Source: Pseudomonadota bacterium (GTDB lineage: Bacteria; Pseudomonadota; Gammaproteobacteria; Burkholderiales; Burkholderiaceae_F). From it: a stretch of DNA of 64,000 nt. The stretch is from NCBI GenBank assembly GCA_029778535.1, contig JAKOQB010000041.1, positions 124,001 to 188,000 of the forward strand, written 5' to 3'. Under the pieces are notes generated by a model. That model made no database searches. It saw only the letters and a list, made by a program, of their open reading frames with translations, and had not been told where the DNA came from. Of this stretch, positions 44,081-53,287 are shown piece after piece; within the stretch, counting starts at the first letter, position 1, and every line of letters begins with the position of its first letter. Position numbers and translations under genes: made by a program.

Positions 44081-45892
44081 ATGGCCATCTACAACCCCCC
44101 CTCGCGCGACCAGCGGTTCGTGATTCACGAAGTGCTGGGCGCGGTCGACGAATACAAGGCGATGCCGCGCCACGCCGAGGTCGACGCCGACATCGTCAAT
44201 CAGGTGCTCGAAGAAGCGGGCAAGTTCTGCGCCGAGGTGCTGCTGCCGATCAACCAGTCCGGCGACCTGGAAGGCTGCAGCTTCGACCCGGACACGCACT
44301 CGGTGCGCGCGCCGCAGGGCTTCCGCGCCGCCTACGACCGGTTCCGCGCCGCGCACTGGCAGGGGCTGGCGGCGGAGACCGAGTACGGCGGCCAAGGGCT
44401 GCCGCACCTGCTGCAGATCGCGCTGTACGAAATGCAGTACTCGACCAACCAGTCGTGGGCGATGTATCCGGGGCTCACCGTCGGCGCCTACGAGTGCCTG
44501 CTGGTGCACGGGTCGAAGGCGCAGAAGGATCTGTACCTGCCCAAGCTCGCGTCGGGCGAATGGACCGGCACGATGTGCCTGACCGAGCCGCACTGCGGCA
44601 CCGATCTCGGCATGCTGCGCACCAAGGCCGAGCCGCAAGCCGACGGCAGCTACAAGCTCAGCGGCGAAAAGATCTTCATTTCGGCCGGCGAGCACGACCT
44701 CGCGGACAACATCGTGCATCTGGTGCTGGCGCGCCTGCCGGACGCGCCGGCCGGAACCAAGGGGATTTCGCTGTTCGTGGTGCCGAAGTTCGTGCCGGTC
44801 GGCAAGGCCTGGGATGCGAAGGTCGGTGCGCGCAACAAGCTGTACTGCGGCGGCATCGAGGACAAGATGGGCATCCACGGCAACGCGACCTGCCAGATCA
44901 TCCTCGACGGCGCGACGGGCTGGATGGTGGGCGAGCCGAACAAGGGCCTGAACGCGATGTTCGTGATGATGAACGGCGCACGGCTCGCGGTCGGCGTGCA
45001 GGGGCTCGGCATCACAGAGGCCGCGTACCAGAATGCGGTCGCGTATGCGCGCGACCGCATCCAGGGCCGCTCGCTGTCGGGCGCCAAGCAACCCGACAAG
45101 CCGGCCGACCCGATCATCGTGCACGCCGACGTGCGGCGCATGCTGTTGACCGCGCGCGCCTACGCCGAGGGCGGGCGCGCGTTTTCGTACTGGGTCGCGC
45201 TGCAGGCCGACAAGCAGCTGCACCATCCGGACGAGGGCGAGCGCAAGTTCGGCGCCGACATGATGGCGCTGATGACGCCGGTGGTGAAGGCGTTCCTGAC
45301 CGACAACGGTTACCAGTGCGCGACCGAGTGCATGCAGGTGCTCGGCGGCCACGGCTACATCCGCGCCAACGGCATGGAGCAGCTGGTGCGCGACGCCCGC
45401 ATCAACATGATCTACGAGGGCACCAACGGTATCCAGGCGCTGGATCTCATCGGCCGCAAGGTGCTGATGGACAACGGTGCCAGGCTGCGCAAGTTCGGTG
45501 CGCTGGTGCAGAAATTCGTCGAGGAGCACGGCACTTCGACCGCGATGAATGAATTCGTCACGCCGCTGGCGGACCTCGGCGACAAGGTGACGAAGCTGAC
45601 GATGGAACTCGGGATGAAGGCGTTTGCGAACCGGGACGAGGCCGGCGCGGCGGCCACCAGCTACCTGCGCGTGATCGGCCATCTGTGCTTCGCCTACTTC
45701 TGGGCGCGGATGGCGCGCGTGGCCCTGACGCGGATCAAGGAAGACGGCGCCAAGGTCGATCCCTTCTACACCGCCAAGCTAGCGGTCGCGCGCTTCTACT
45801 TCCAGCGCCTGTTGCCGGAGACCGCGTATCACATCCGTGCGGCACGCTCCGGCGCGAAGAACGTGATGGAATTGCCGGCGGAGCTCTTTTGA
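44081..45892 (+). CDS. acyl-CoA dehydrogenase (long form with C-terminal domain)
   Basis: This 603-aa FAD enzyme introduces the 2,3-double bond in acyl-CoA. AAGGAG lies before the ATG. The middle domain (TGTMCLTEPHCGTDLGMLRTKA) and C-terminal catalytic region (ECMQVLGGHGYIRANGMEQLVRDARINMIYEGTNGIQALDLIGRK) are typical; the Glu of IYEGT is the catalytic base. The extension beyond residue 460 marks the long family found in FadE5-like enzymes. The next gene follows after 104 bases holding a hairpin. Confidence 0.93.
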   Translation: MAIYNPPSRDQRFVIHEVLGAVDEYKAMPRHAEVDADIVNQVLEEAGKFCAEVLLPINQSGDLEGCSFDPDTHSVRAPQGFRAAYDRFRAAHWQGLAAETEYGGQGLPHLLQIALYEMQYSTNQSWAMYPGLTVGAYECLLVHGSKAQKDLYLPKLASGEWTGTMCLTEPHCGTDLGMLRTKAEPQADGSYKLSGEKIFISAGEHDLADNIVHLVLARLPDAPAGTKGISLFVVPKFVPVGKAWDAKVGARNKLYCGGIEDKMGIHGNATCQIILDGATGWMVGEPNKGLNAMFVMMNGARLAVGVQGLGITEAAYQNAVAYARDRIQGRSLSGAKQPDKPADPIIVHADVRRMLLTARAYAEGGRAFSYWVALQADKQLHHPDEGERKFGADMMALMTPVVKAFLTDNGYQCATECMQVLGGHGYIRANGMEQLVRDARINMIYEGTNGIQALDLIGRKVLMDNGARLRKFGALVQKFVEEHGTSTAMNEFVTPLADLGDKVTKLTMELGMKAFANRDEAGAAATSYLRVIGHLCFAYFWARMARVALTRIKEDGAKVDPFYTAKLAVARFYFQRLLPETAYHIRAARSGAKNVMELPAELF

Positions 45893-45900
45893 AAGCCGTT

Positions 45901-45985
45901 GTTCGTTGTCCGTCGCTCGTTGCCCGTTGACCACAGCACACGGAGCTCCAAACGGACAACGGACAACGGGGAACGGACAACGAAC
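45901..45985. repeat. 13-bp inverted repeat with tandem CGGACAACG units
   Basis: GTTCGTTGTCCGT (45901-45913) pairs exactly with ACGGACAACGAAC (45973-45985). The right side consists of repeated GGACAACG units (from 45954), the left of repeated CGTTG. The structure fills the gap between the acyl-CoA dehydrogenase and the HAD-ECH fusion and could form a large RNA hairpin. No T-run follows. Confidence 0.75.
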
Positions 45986-45996
45986 GAGGAGAACTC

Positions 45997-48420
45997 ATGA
46001 CCAACAAGAATTTCATCGTCCGCAAGGTCGCCGTCCTCGGCGCCGGCGTGATGGGCGCGCAGATCGCCGCGCACTGCGTGAACGCGAAGGTGCCGGTGGT
46101 GCTGTTCGACCTGCCCGCGAAGGACGGGCCGAAGAACGGCATCGTTCTGAAGGCGATCGAGGGCCTGAAGAAGCTCAGCCCGGCGCCGTTCGGCAGCAAG
46201 GACGACGCGGTGCACATCGAGCCGGCCAACTACGACGAGCACCTCGAACTGCTGAAGGGCTGCGACGTGGTGATCGAGGCGATCGCCGAACGGATGGACT
46301 GGAAGCACGACCTGTACAAGAAGGTCGCGCCGTACATCCGCGCCGACGCGATCTTCGCGTCGAACACGTCGGGCCTGCCGATCGCCAAGCTCGCCGAGGT
46401 GATGAACGCCGATCTCAAATCGCGCTTCTGCGGCGTGCACTTCTTCAACCCGCCGCGCTACATGCACCTGGTCGAGCTGATCCCGACGCCGGCGACGAAA
46501 CCGCAGATCCTCGACGACCTGGAGACATTCCTCACCAGCACGCTCGGCAAGGGCGTGGTGCGCGCAAAGGACACGCCGAATTTCATCGCCAACCGCGTCG
46601 GCATCTTCGGCATGCTGGCGACGATCAAGGAAGCGGAGAAGTACGGCATCCCGTACGACGTGGTCGACGACCTGACCGGCTCCAAGCTCGGCCGCGCCAA
46701 GAGCGCGACCTTCCGCACTGCCGACGTGGTGGGCCTGGACACGATGGCGCACGTGATCAAGACGATGCAGGACACGCTGCCGCCGTCGATCGATCCGTTT
46801 GCGCCGAATTTCGCCACGCCGCCGGTGCTGAAGGCGCTGGTCGACAAGGGCGCGCTGGGGCAGAAATCGAAAGCCGGCTTCTATCGCAAGGACGGCAAGG
46901 TCATCAAGGTCCTCGATCCGAAGAAGCAGGACTACGTCGAATCGACCGGCAAGGCCGACGAACTGGTCGCGCGGATCCTGAAGAAGAAGGACGCCGCCGA
47001 GCGGCTGAAGCTGCTGCGCGAAACCGATCATCCGCAGGCGAAGTTCCTGTGGGCGATCTTCCGCGACGCGTTCCACTACATCGCGGTTCACCTGGAGTCG
47101 ATCGCCGAGACCGCGCGCGACGTCGACTTCGCGTTGCGCTGGGGTTTCGGCTGGGCGACCGGCCCGTTCGAGACCTGGCAGGCCGCGGGCTGGAAGCAGA
47201 TCGCCGAGTGGGTGCAGTCCGACATCGACAAGGGCGAGGCGCTCGCGAAGACGCCGCTGCCGAAGTGGGTCTTCGAAGGTCCGGTGGCAAAGGCCGGCGG
47301 CGTGCACATGAGGGACGGATCGTGGTCGGCGGCGCAGAAGAAGTTCGTCGGCCGCTCGGAGTTGCCCGTCTACACGCGGCAGCTCTTCCGCGCGCCGTTG
47401 CTCGGCGAAGGCGTGGCCACCGGCCACACGGCGGGGACCACGCTGCACGAAGACGAGTCGGGCCGCATCTGGAAGCTCGACACGGGACTGGCGAGCGAGG
47501 TGCTGGTGTACTCGATCAAGTCGAAGATGCACGCGATCGGCCCCGGCGTGCTCGCCGGCCTGACGAAGGCGGTCGAACTGGCCGAGCAGTCGTATCGCGG
47601 CCTCGTGATCTGGTCGCCCGACGAGCCGTTCTCGGTCGGCGCGGACCTGAACGCGATGCTGCCGGTGTTCATGTCCGGCGGCGCGAAGGCGATCGGCCCC
47701 GAAGTGGCCAAGTTCCAGGCGGCGATGATGCGGGTGAAGTACGCGCAGGTGCCGGTCGTTGCCGCGGTCAGCGGCATGGCGCTCGGCGGCGGCTGCGAAC
47801 TCGCGCTGCACTCGGCCAAGCGGGTCGCGAATCTGGAGAGCTACATCGGCCTGGTCGAGGTCGGCGTGGGGCTGATCCCCGGCGGTGGCGGGCTGAAGGA
47901 AGGCGCGCTGCGCGCGGCGCAGGCCGCGCAGGCGGCAGGAATGACCGACGTGTTCCCGTTCATTCGCAACTGGTTCACCAACGCCGCGATGGCCAAGGTC
48001 GCGACCTCCGCGCACGAAGCGCGCGCGATGGGCTATCTGCTGCCCGCCGACACGATCGTCTTCAACCGCCATGAACTGCTGTGGACCGCGATCGGCGAGG
48101 CGTTCGCGCTGCACGCAACCGGCTGGCGGCCGCCGCTCGCGCCGAAGGGCTTCCCGGTCGCCGGACGCACGGGCGTGGCGACGATCAAGGGCCAGCTCGT
48201 CAACATGCGCGACGGCGGCTTCATCAGCCAGCACGACTTCCACATCGCCAGCCTGATCGCCGACGCGATGTGCGGCGGCGACGTCGAGCCGGGTTCGCTG
48301 GTCGACGAGCAATGGCTGCTCGACCTCGAGCGCACGCACTTCGTCGAGCTGGTCAATCATCCGAAGTCGCAGGAGCGGATGATGGGAATGATGCAGACCG
48401 GGAAGCCGGTCAGGAACTGA
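45997..48420 (+). CDS. 3-hydroxyacyl-CoA dehydrogenase/enoyl-CoA hydratase fusion (FadN-type order)
   Basis: The 807-aa enzyme catalyses hydration and NAD-dependent oxidation in beta-oxidation. Unlike FadB, the dehydrogenase comes first: VRKVAVLGAGVMGAQIAAHCVNA at residues 5-25, FCGVHFFNPPRYMHLVELIP and NRVGIFGML. The hydratase domain is C-terminal (about residues 500-700), with FSVGADLNAM and VSGMALGGGCELALHSAKR giving the oxyanion hole. GAGGAG precedes the ATG. The order resembles Bacillus FadN. The stop codon lies inside a strong hairpin. Confidence 0.93.
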   Translation: MTNKNFIVRKVAVLGAGVMGAQIAAHCVNAKVPVVLFDLPAKDGPKNGIVLKAIEGLKKLSPAPFGSKDDAVHIEPANYDEHLELLKGCDVVIEAIAERMDWKHDLYKKVAPYIRADAIFASNTSGLPIAKLAEVMNADLKSRFCGVHFFNPPRYMHLVELIPTPATKPQILDDLETFLTSTLGKGVVRAKDTPNFIANRVGIFGMLATIKEAEKYGIPYDVVDDLTGSKLGRAKSATFRTADVVGLDTMAHVIKTMQDTLPPSIDPFAPNFATPPVLKALVDKGALGQKSKAGFYRKDGKVIKVLDPKKQDYVESTGKADELVARILKKKDAAERLKLLRETDHPQAKFLWAIFRDAFHYIAVHLESIAETARDVDFALRWGFGWATGPFETWQAAGWKQIAEWVQSDIDKGEALAKTPLPKWVFEGPVAKAGGVHMRDGSWSAAQKKFVGRSELPVYTRQLFRAPLLGEGVATGHTAGTTLHEDESGRIWKLDTGLASEVLVYSIKSKMHAIGPGVLAGLTKAVELAEQSYRGLVIWSPDEPFSVGADLNAMLPVFMSGGAKAIGPEVAKFQAAMMRVKYAQVPVVAAVSGMALGGGCELALHSAKRVANLESYIGLVEVGVGLIPGGGGLKEGALRAAQAAQAAGMTDVFPFIRNWFTNAAMAKVATSAHEARAMGYLLPADTIVFNRHELLWTAIGEAFALHATGWRPPLAPKGFPVAGRTGVATIKGQLVNMRDGGFISQHDFHIASLIADAMCGGDVEPGSLVDEQWLLDLERTHFVELVNHPKSQERMMGMMQTGKPVRN

Positions 48421-48432
48421 CCGGCTTCCCGG
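48398..48432 (+). terminator. 16-bp stem at the end of the HAD-ECH gene
   Basis: CCGGGAAGCCGGTCAG and CTGACCGGCTTCCCGG are perfect reverse complements with a three-base loop (GAA), spanning the stop codon. No T-run follows; it could be a rho-assisted terminator or stabilise the upstream mRNA. A second, weaker hairpin lies 34 bases on. Confidence 0.65.
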
Positions 48433-48465
48433 CGGGCCGCCTGCGCGGCCCCGGGATTCAAGGGA

Positions 48466-48492
48466 ACGAGGGGGCTCGGCTGGCCCCCTCGT
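48466..48492 (+). terminator. second hairpin upstream of the thiolase gene
   Basis: ACGAGGGGGC-N7-GCCCCCTCGT forms a ten-pair stem 38 bases before the thiolase ATG. It lies in the same 109-base gap as the stronger hairpin and lacks a following T-run. Confidence 0.5.
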
Positions 48493-48529
48493 GCTCCCCC
48501 AGCCAAGTTGACGAATCGAGGAGCTGAGA

Positions 48530-49729
48530 ATGAACCGACAAGTACAGGACGCCTACATCGTCGCCGCCAAGCGCACGCCGATCGGCAAGGCGCCGAAGGG
48601 CAGCTTCAGGAATGTCCGGCCGGATGACCTGCTGGTCGCGGCGATCCGCGGCGCGCTGGCGCAGGTGCCGTCGCTCGATCCGAAGGCGGTCGAGGACGCG
48701 ATCATCGGCTGCGCGATGCCGGAGGCGGAGCAGGGCCTGAACATGGCCCGCATCGCGGTGCTGCTCGCGGGCATGCCGAGCTCGGTCGGCGGCATGACGA
48801 TCAACCGCTTCTGCTCGTCGGGGCTGAACGCCGTGGCGATCGCAGCCGACCGCATCCGCGTCGGCGAAGCCGACGTGATGATCGCCGGCGGCGCCGAGTC
48901 GATGAGCATGGTGCCGATGACCGGCAACAAGCCGTCGTTCAACACGCACATCTTCGAGCGCGACGAGAATGTCGGCATCGCCTACGGCATGGGACTGACC
49001 GCGGAGAAGGTGGCCGCGCAATGGAAGGTCACGCGCGAAATGCAGGACGAGTTCGCGTACCAGTCGCACATGAAGGCGATCGCCGGCCAGAAGTCGGGCG
49101 AGTTCAGGGACGAGATCACGCCGATCGACGTGATCGAGAAGTTCCCCGACCTGGCGCGGCGCGACGTCGCCGTGAGGTCGCGCAAGGTCGACCTCGACGA
49201 AGGCCCACGCGCCGATACCAGTGTCGAGGCGCTGGCGAAACTGAAGCCCGTATTCGCCGCAAAGGGTAGCGTGACCGCCGGCAACAGCTCGCAGACGAGC
49301 GACGGCGCCGGCGCGCTGATCGTCGCCAGCGAGCGCGCGGTCAAGCAGTTCAACCTGACGCCGCTGGCGCGCTTCGTATCGTTCGCGATCCGCGGCGTGC
49401 CGCCCGAGATCATGGGCATCGGGCCGAAGGAAGCAATCCCGGTCGCGCTGCGGCTCGCGGGGCTCAAGGCCGAAGACTTGGGCTGGATCGAACTGAACGA
49501 GGCGTTCGCCGCACAGGCACTGGCGGTGATCAACGACCTCGGCCTGGACAAGACCAAGGTCAACCCGATCGGCGGCGCGATCGCGCTCGGACATCCGCTC
49601 GGCGCCACCGGCGCGATCCGCTCCGCGACCGTCGTGCACGCGCTGCGCCGGAAGAATCTCAGGTACGGCATGGTGACGATGTGCGTCGGCACCGGCATGG
49701 GCGCGGCCGGCATCTTCGAACGCGTGTGA
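48530..49729 (+). CDS. fadA: acetyl-CoA C-acyltransferase (thiolase)
   Basis: This 399-aa thiolase cleaves 3-ketoacyl-CoA in the last step of beta-oxidation. The nucleophilic Cys is in TINRFCSSGLNAVAIAA; the C-terminal motifs NPIGGAIALGHPLGATGAIR and TMCVGTGMGAAGIFE carry the active-site His and Cys. GAGGAG precedes the ATG. It follows the HAD-ECH fusion in the same direction. Confidence 0.94.
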   Translation: MNRQVQDAYIVAAKRTPIGKAPKGSFRNVRPDDLLVAAIRGALAQVPSLDPKAVEDAIIGCAMPEAEQGLNMARIAVLLAGMPSSVGGMTINRFCSSGLNAVAIAADRIRVGEADVMIAGGAESMSMVPMTGNKPSFNTHIFERDENVGIAYGMGLTAEKVAAQWKVTREMQDEFAYQSHMKAIAGQKSGEFRDEITPIDVIEKFPDLARRDVAVRSRKVDLDEGPRADTSVEALAKLKPVFAAKGSVTAGNSSQTSDGAGALIVASERAVKQFNLTPLARFVSFAIRGVPPEIMGIGPKEAIPVALRLAGLKAEDLGWIELNEAFAAQALAVINDLGLDKTKVNPIGGAIALGHPLGATGAIRSATVVHALRRKNLRYGMVTMCVGTGMGAAGIFERV

Positions 49730-49733
49730 CGCC

Positions 49734-50207
49734 GTGGCCGTGGCGGGCGACTTCTACACCGCGTTCGCCGCGCGCGACTGGCGCACGATGGCGCTGCTCT
49801 ACGCGGACGACGCGCGCTTCAGCGATCCTGCCTTCGTCGATCTCGATGCCCGCGAAGTGCGCGCGATGTGGCGCATGCTGATCACGCGCGGCACCGATTT
49901 GCGCATCGAGCACGAGGTGCTGAGTCAAAGCGCGGACGCCGCACGGGTGCGCTGGACCGCGCACTACACCTTCAGCCAGACGCACCGCCCGGTGGTCAAC
50001 GTCATCACCGCGACGATGAAGCTGCGCGCCGGCCGCATCGTCGCGCACGTCGATGCGTTCGATTTCCATCGCTGGGCGCGGCAGGCGCTCGGCACGGCCG
50101 GCCTGCTGCTAGGCTGGACGCCGTTCTTTCAGCGCAGTGTTCAGAGCAGGGCGCGCGCCGGACTGCATCAGTTCATGCAGCGCATCGACAAGGGGACCCC
50201 GGCATGA
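49734..50207 (+). CDS. SnoaL/NTF2-like protein
   Basis: The 157-aa ORF starts with GTG four bases after fadA and overlaps the next gene by ATGA. The sequence has the cone-like fold pattern of polyketide cyclase/SnoaL-like proteins (DFYTAFAARDWRTMALLYADDARFSDPAFV, ITATMKLRAGRIVAHVDAFDFHRWARQAL). Members are enzymes or binding proteins with little shared function. Coupling with the enoyl-CoA hydratase suggests a role with acyl or polycyclic intermediates, which is speculative. Confidence 0.75.
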   Translation: MAVAGDFYTAFAARDWRTMALLYADDARFSDPAFVDLDAREVRAMWRMLITRGTDLRIEHEVLSQSADAARVRWTAHYTFSQTHRPVVNVITATMKLRAGRIVAHVDAFDFHRWARQALGTAGLLLGWTPFFQRSVQSRARAGLHQFMQRIDKGTPA

Positions 50208-50971
50208 CGATCAAGAGCGAAACCGCAGACGGCGTCTGCGCGATCGAAATCGCGCGGCCCGAGAAGAAGAACGCGATCACCGTCGCGATGTACTCGCAAC
50301 TGGCGCAGGCGATCGCGAGCGCGCACGACGACGACTCGGTGCGCGCGCTCCTGATCCACGGCCAGCCCGACATCTTCACCGCCGGCAACGACCTGGAGGA
50401 CTTTCTGAAGAACCCGCCGCGCGAGGGGATGGACGCGCCGGTGTTCAGGTTCATGCAGGCGCTCGGCTACGCGGAGAAGCCCGTGGTGGCGGCCGTCAAC
50501 GGCGCGGCGGTCGGCATCGGCACCACGATGCTGCTGCACTGCGACCTCGTGTACGCGGCGGACAACGCGATGTTCTCGATGCCGTTCGTGTCGCTCGGCC
50601 TGTGCGCGGAGTTCGCGTCGTCGCTGCTGGTGCCGCTCGCCGCCGGCTACCACAAGGCGGCGGAGAAGCTGCTGCTCGCCGACCCGATCAGCGCCGAAGA
50701 AGCGGTCGAAATGAAGATCGTCAACCGCATCCTGCCGCCCGCCGAGGTGCTGGCGTACGCGCGCAAGCAGGCGCAGCGCTTCGCGGCGCTGCCGCCCAAC
50801 TCCGTGCGCGAAACCAAGCGCCTGATGCGTTCGAGCTGGAAGGCGCTGGTCGAGAAGACCATCATCGACGAGGGGACCACCTTCGGCCGCATGCTGGGCA
50901 GCGCCGAGGCCAAGGAGGCGTTCACCGCGTTCTTCGAGCGCCGCAAGCCGGATTTTTCACGGTTCGTGTAA
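50204..50971 (+). CDS. enoyl-CoA hydratase/isomerase
   Basis: The start is ATG 50204 (255 aa); the track frame from 49868 reads into the upstream gene. The crotonase fold is clear: IARPEKKNAITVAMYSQL, FTAGNDLEDFLKNPP and VAAVNGAAVGIGTTMLLHCDLV supply the oxyanion hole, and the C-terminus FERRKPDFSRFV is usual. FTAGNDLEDF resembles enzymes of the PaaG/ECI type, so isomerase rather than hydratase activity is possible. It overlaps the SnoaL-like gene. Confidence 0.9.
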   Translation: MTIKSETADGVCAIEIARPEKKNAITVAMYSQLAQAIASAHDDDSVRALLIHGQPDIFTAGNDLEDFLKNPPREGMDAPVFRFMQALGYAEKPVVAAVNGAAVGIGTTMLLHCDLVYAADNAMFSMPFVSLGLCAEFASSLLVPLAAGYHKAAEKLLLADPISAEEAVEMKIVNRILPPAEVLAYARKQAQRFAALPPNSVRETKRLMRSSWKALVEKTIIDEGTTFGRMLGSAEAKEAFTAFFERRKPDFSRFV

Positions 50972-50976
50972 GTCTC

Positions 50977-51028
50977 GGATTGCGGATTGCGTTCGGCCTC
51001 GGACTCCGCGATCCGCAATCCGCAATCC
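50977..51028. repeat. 15-bp inverted repeat (GGATTGCGGATTGCG)
   Basis: GGATTGCGGATTGCG at 50977-50991 is the exact reverse complement of 51014-51028, spacer 22 bases. Each arm is a tandem of GGATTGC. It fills the space between the enoyl-CoA hydratase and thioesterase genes and may terminate or separate them. Confidence 0.78.
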
Positions 51029-51031
51029 CAA

Positions 51032-51469
51032 ATGAAACTCCGCCCCGAAATCACCCTCGACGCCTTGAACGCCTGCGGCGCCGGCCGCCTGCCGGGGCTG
51101 TTCGGACTGCAGGTGCTGCACATCGACGAGCGCGAGCTGAGCATGCGCATGCCGATCCGCGCCGAACTGCTGGCGCCGAACGGCTTTCTGCACGCGGCCA
51201 GCGTCATCGCGGTGGCGGACACCGCGTGCGGTTACGCGTGCCTCGCGCATCTGCCGGAAGGCGCGGAGAACTTCACCACGGTGGAGCTGAAGGTGAACTT
51301 CCTCGGCACCGCGACCGAAGGCGCGGTCGACGCGGTCGTGCGCGCCGCGCATCTGGGCCGCAGCACGCAGGTGTGGGACGCGGGCGTCACGGAAGTGGCG
51401 ACCGGCAAGACCCTCGCGCTGTTCCGCTGCACGCAGATGATCCTGTGGCCGAAACCCGCGAAACGCTGA
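51032..51469 (+). CDS. PaaI-type hotdog thioesterase
   Basis: From ATG 51032 (145 aa; the track's 50987 start runs into the inverted repeat), the protein has a single hotdog domain: LLAPNGFLHAASVIAVADTACGYACLA contains the catalytic Asn/Asp region and FTTVELKVNFLGTA the second strand. It would hydrolyse acyl-CoA thioesters. It starts right after the inverted repeat and is six bases from the following hydrolase. Confidence 0.87.
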   Translation: MKLRPEITLDALNACGAGRLPGLFGLQVLHIDERELSMRMPIRAELLAPNGFLHAASVIAVADTACGYACLAHLPEGAENFTTVELKVNFLGTATEGAVDAVVRAAHLGRSTQVWDAGVTEVATGKTLALFRCTQMILWPKPAKR

Positions 51470-51475
51470 TTCGGA

Positions 51476-52246
51476 ATGATCCACGTCGCCGCCAAGGTGC
51501 TGCTCGGCCCGGTGATCTACGCGCAGGCGCAGCGCGTGCGCGCGACCGCGCTCGAACTGCCCGAGCCCACCGGGCCGCGCGAGGGCACGGTGGGCGCAGG
51601 CGAAGCGAAGCTGCGGCTGCTGGTCGCCGGCGATTCGAGTGCAGCCGGTGTGGGTGCGCGCACGCAGGACGATGCGCTCGCATTGCCGCTCGCGCGCGCA
51701 CTCGCGCAGCGGCTCGATGGCGCGGTGCGCTGGCAGCTCATCGCGCAGACCGGACTCACGTCAGAGGGCTTGCTGCACACGCTGATGCACGGCCACGTGC
51801 ACCCGGCCGACGTCGCGGTGATCGTGATCGGGGTCAACGACATCACGCGCGAGATTCCGCTCGCGCAGGCGCTGCGCAAGCGCGACGAGATCGCTGCGTG
51901 GCTGCGCACGCGCATCGGCGTGCGGCACGTCGTGTTTCCGTCGGTGCCGGAGATGGAGCGTTTCCCAGCGCTGCCGCAGCCGCTCGCGTGGCTCGCCGGC
52001 AAGCTCGCCCGCCGCAACAACGAGGCGCAGGCGCGCTGGGCCGCCACAAAGAGCGGCGTTTCGCACGCGCCGATGGACGGCGCGACGCGCCGGGAGTGGA
52101 TGGCGGAAGACGGATTCCATCCGGCGCCGCCGCTGTACGCGCACGTCGCCGAGCGGCTGGCGCACCACCTGCGCGAGCAGGTCCTGCGCGATGATGCGCG
52201 CAAAGAGCCGATTCGACATTCCAACCACGCAAGGGGAACGCCATGA
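51476..52246 (+). CDS. SGNH/GDSL hydrolase
   Basis: The 256-aa enzyme has SGNH blocks: LLVAGDSSAAGVGA (nucleophile Ser), VAVIVIGVNDITREI (Asn) and EDGFHPAPPLYA (catalytic Asp-His). It is likely a lipase/esterase or thioesterase; the N-terminal hydrophobic stretch (HVAAKVLLGPVIY) may be a membrane anchor. It overlaps the SDR by four bases (ATGA). Confidence 0.87.
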   Translation: MIHVAAKVLLGPVIYAQAQRVRATALELPEPTGPREGTVGAGEAKLRLLVAGDSSAAGVGARTQDDALALPLARALAQRLDGAVRWQLIAQTGLTSEGLLHTLMHGHVHPADVAVIVIGVNDITREIPLAQALRKRDEIAAWLRTRIGVRHVVFPSVPEMERFPALPQPLAWLAGKLARRNNEAQARWAATKSGVSHAPMDGATRREWMAEDGFHPAPPLYAHVAERLAHHLREQVLRDDARKEPIRHSNHARGTP

Positions 52247-53070
52247 ATCTCGCCGGCAAGACCATCTTCATCAGCGGCGCGTCGCGCGGCATCGGCCTGG
52301 CGATCGCCAAACGCTGCGCGGCCGACGGCGCCAACGTTGCGATCGCTGCCAAGACGGTGGATCCGAACCCCAAGCTGCCCGGAACGATCTACTCCGCGGC
52401 GCAGGAGATCGAAGCCGCCGGCGGCCGGTGTCTGCCGCTGCAGGTCGATATCCGCGACGAAGCGCAGGTGGTCGACGCGGCGAAGAAGACCGCGGAGAAG
52501 TTCGGCGGCATCGACATCGTGATCAACAACGCCAGCGCGATCAGCCTGACCAACACCGAGGCCACCCCGATCAAGCGCTTCGACCTGATGTTCGGCGTGA
52601 ACGTGCGCGGCACGTTCCTCGTCACGCAATCGTGCCTGCCGTACCTCAAGACAGCGGGCGAGCGCCGCCGCAACCCGCACGTGCTGACGCTGGCGCCGCC
52701 GCTGAACATGGACGCGCGCTGGTTCGCGCCGCACGTCGCCTACACGATGGCCAAGTACGGCATGAGCATGTGCGTGCTTGGTCACGCGGAGGAATTCCGC
52801 GCCTACGGCATCGCCGTCAACGCGCTGTGGCCGCGCACGGTGATCCAGACCGCCGCGCTGCAGATGATCCCGGGCGTGAAGCCGGAGCACTGCCGCACGC
52901 CCGACATCATGGCCGACGCCGCCTGCGCGATCCTGACCGCGGACGCGGCCACGACGACCGGCAACTTCTTCATCGACGAGGAGGTGCTCAAGCGCGCCGG
53001 GGCGACCGACTTCGACCGGTACTCGGTGGTGCCGGGGTCGAAGCAGCTGCTGCCGGACCTGTTCCTGTGA
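52243..53070 (+). CDS. short-chain dehydrogenase (HSDL2-like)
   Basis: The 275-aa SDR has the cofactor loop FISGASRGIGLAIAKR, the NNASAI motif and an active site YTMAKYGM (Tyr-x3-Lys). NPHVLTLAPPLNMDARWFAPHVAYTMAKYG is typical of HSDL2-like enzymes, in which the Ser is replaced by other residues near PPLNM. It probably reduces or oxidises a 3-oxo lipid-like substrate. It closes the fatty-acid cluster. Confidence 0.9.
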   Translation: MNLAGKTIFISGASRGIGLAIAKRCAADGANVAIAAKTVDPNPKLPGTIYSAAQEIEAAGGRCLPLQVDIRDEAQVVDAAKKTAEKFGGIDIVINNASAISLTNTEATPIKRFDLMFGVNVRGTFLVTQSCLPYLKTAGERRRNPHVLTLAPPLNMDARWFAPHVAYTMAKYGMSMCVLGHAEEFRAYGIAVNALWPRTVIQTAALQMIPGVKPEHCRTPDIMADAACAILTADAATTTGNFFIDEEVLKRAGATDFDRYSVVPGSKQLLPDLFL

Positions 53071-53287
53071 GTTCGGGTGCTGGTCGCGCCGCCGTGAATG
53101 CGACGAGATACTGCAGACGCGGTGGCAGCGAGAAGACCTCGGCGGCGCCGACCCGTCTGTCTTCCCGGGCATCGACGAATTCGCCGCCTTCGTGCGTTCG
53201 CTGCGCAGCGCGTCGGAGTGGCCGGGACGCGATGGCGGCGCGCGTTATGCTTCGCTGATCGGTGCAGCCGGATTCAGGGAGTCGGCA

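Noticed and set aside
45954-45985. tandem GGACAACG units as a CRISPR-like array
   Set aside because: Units are contiguous or separated by one to four bases with no spacers, and they pair with the mirrored units at 45901; it is an inverted repeat, not an array.
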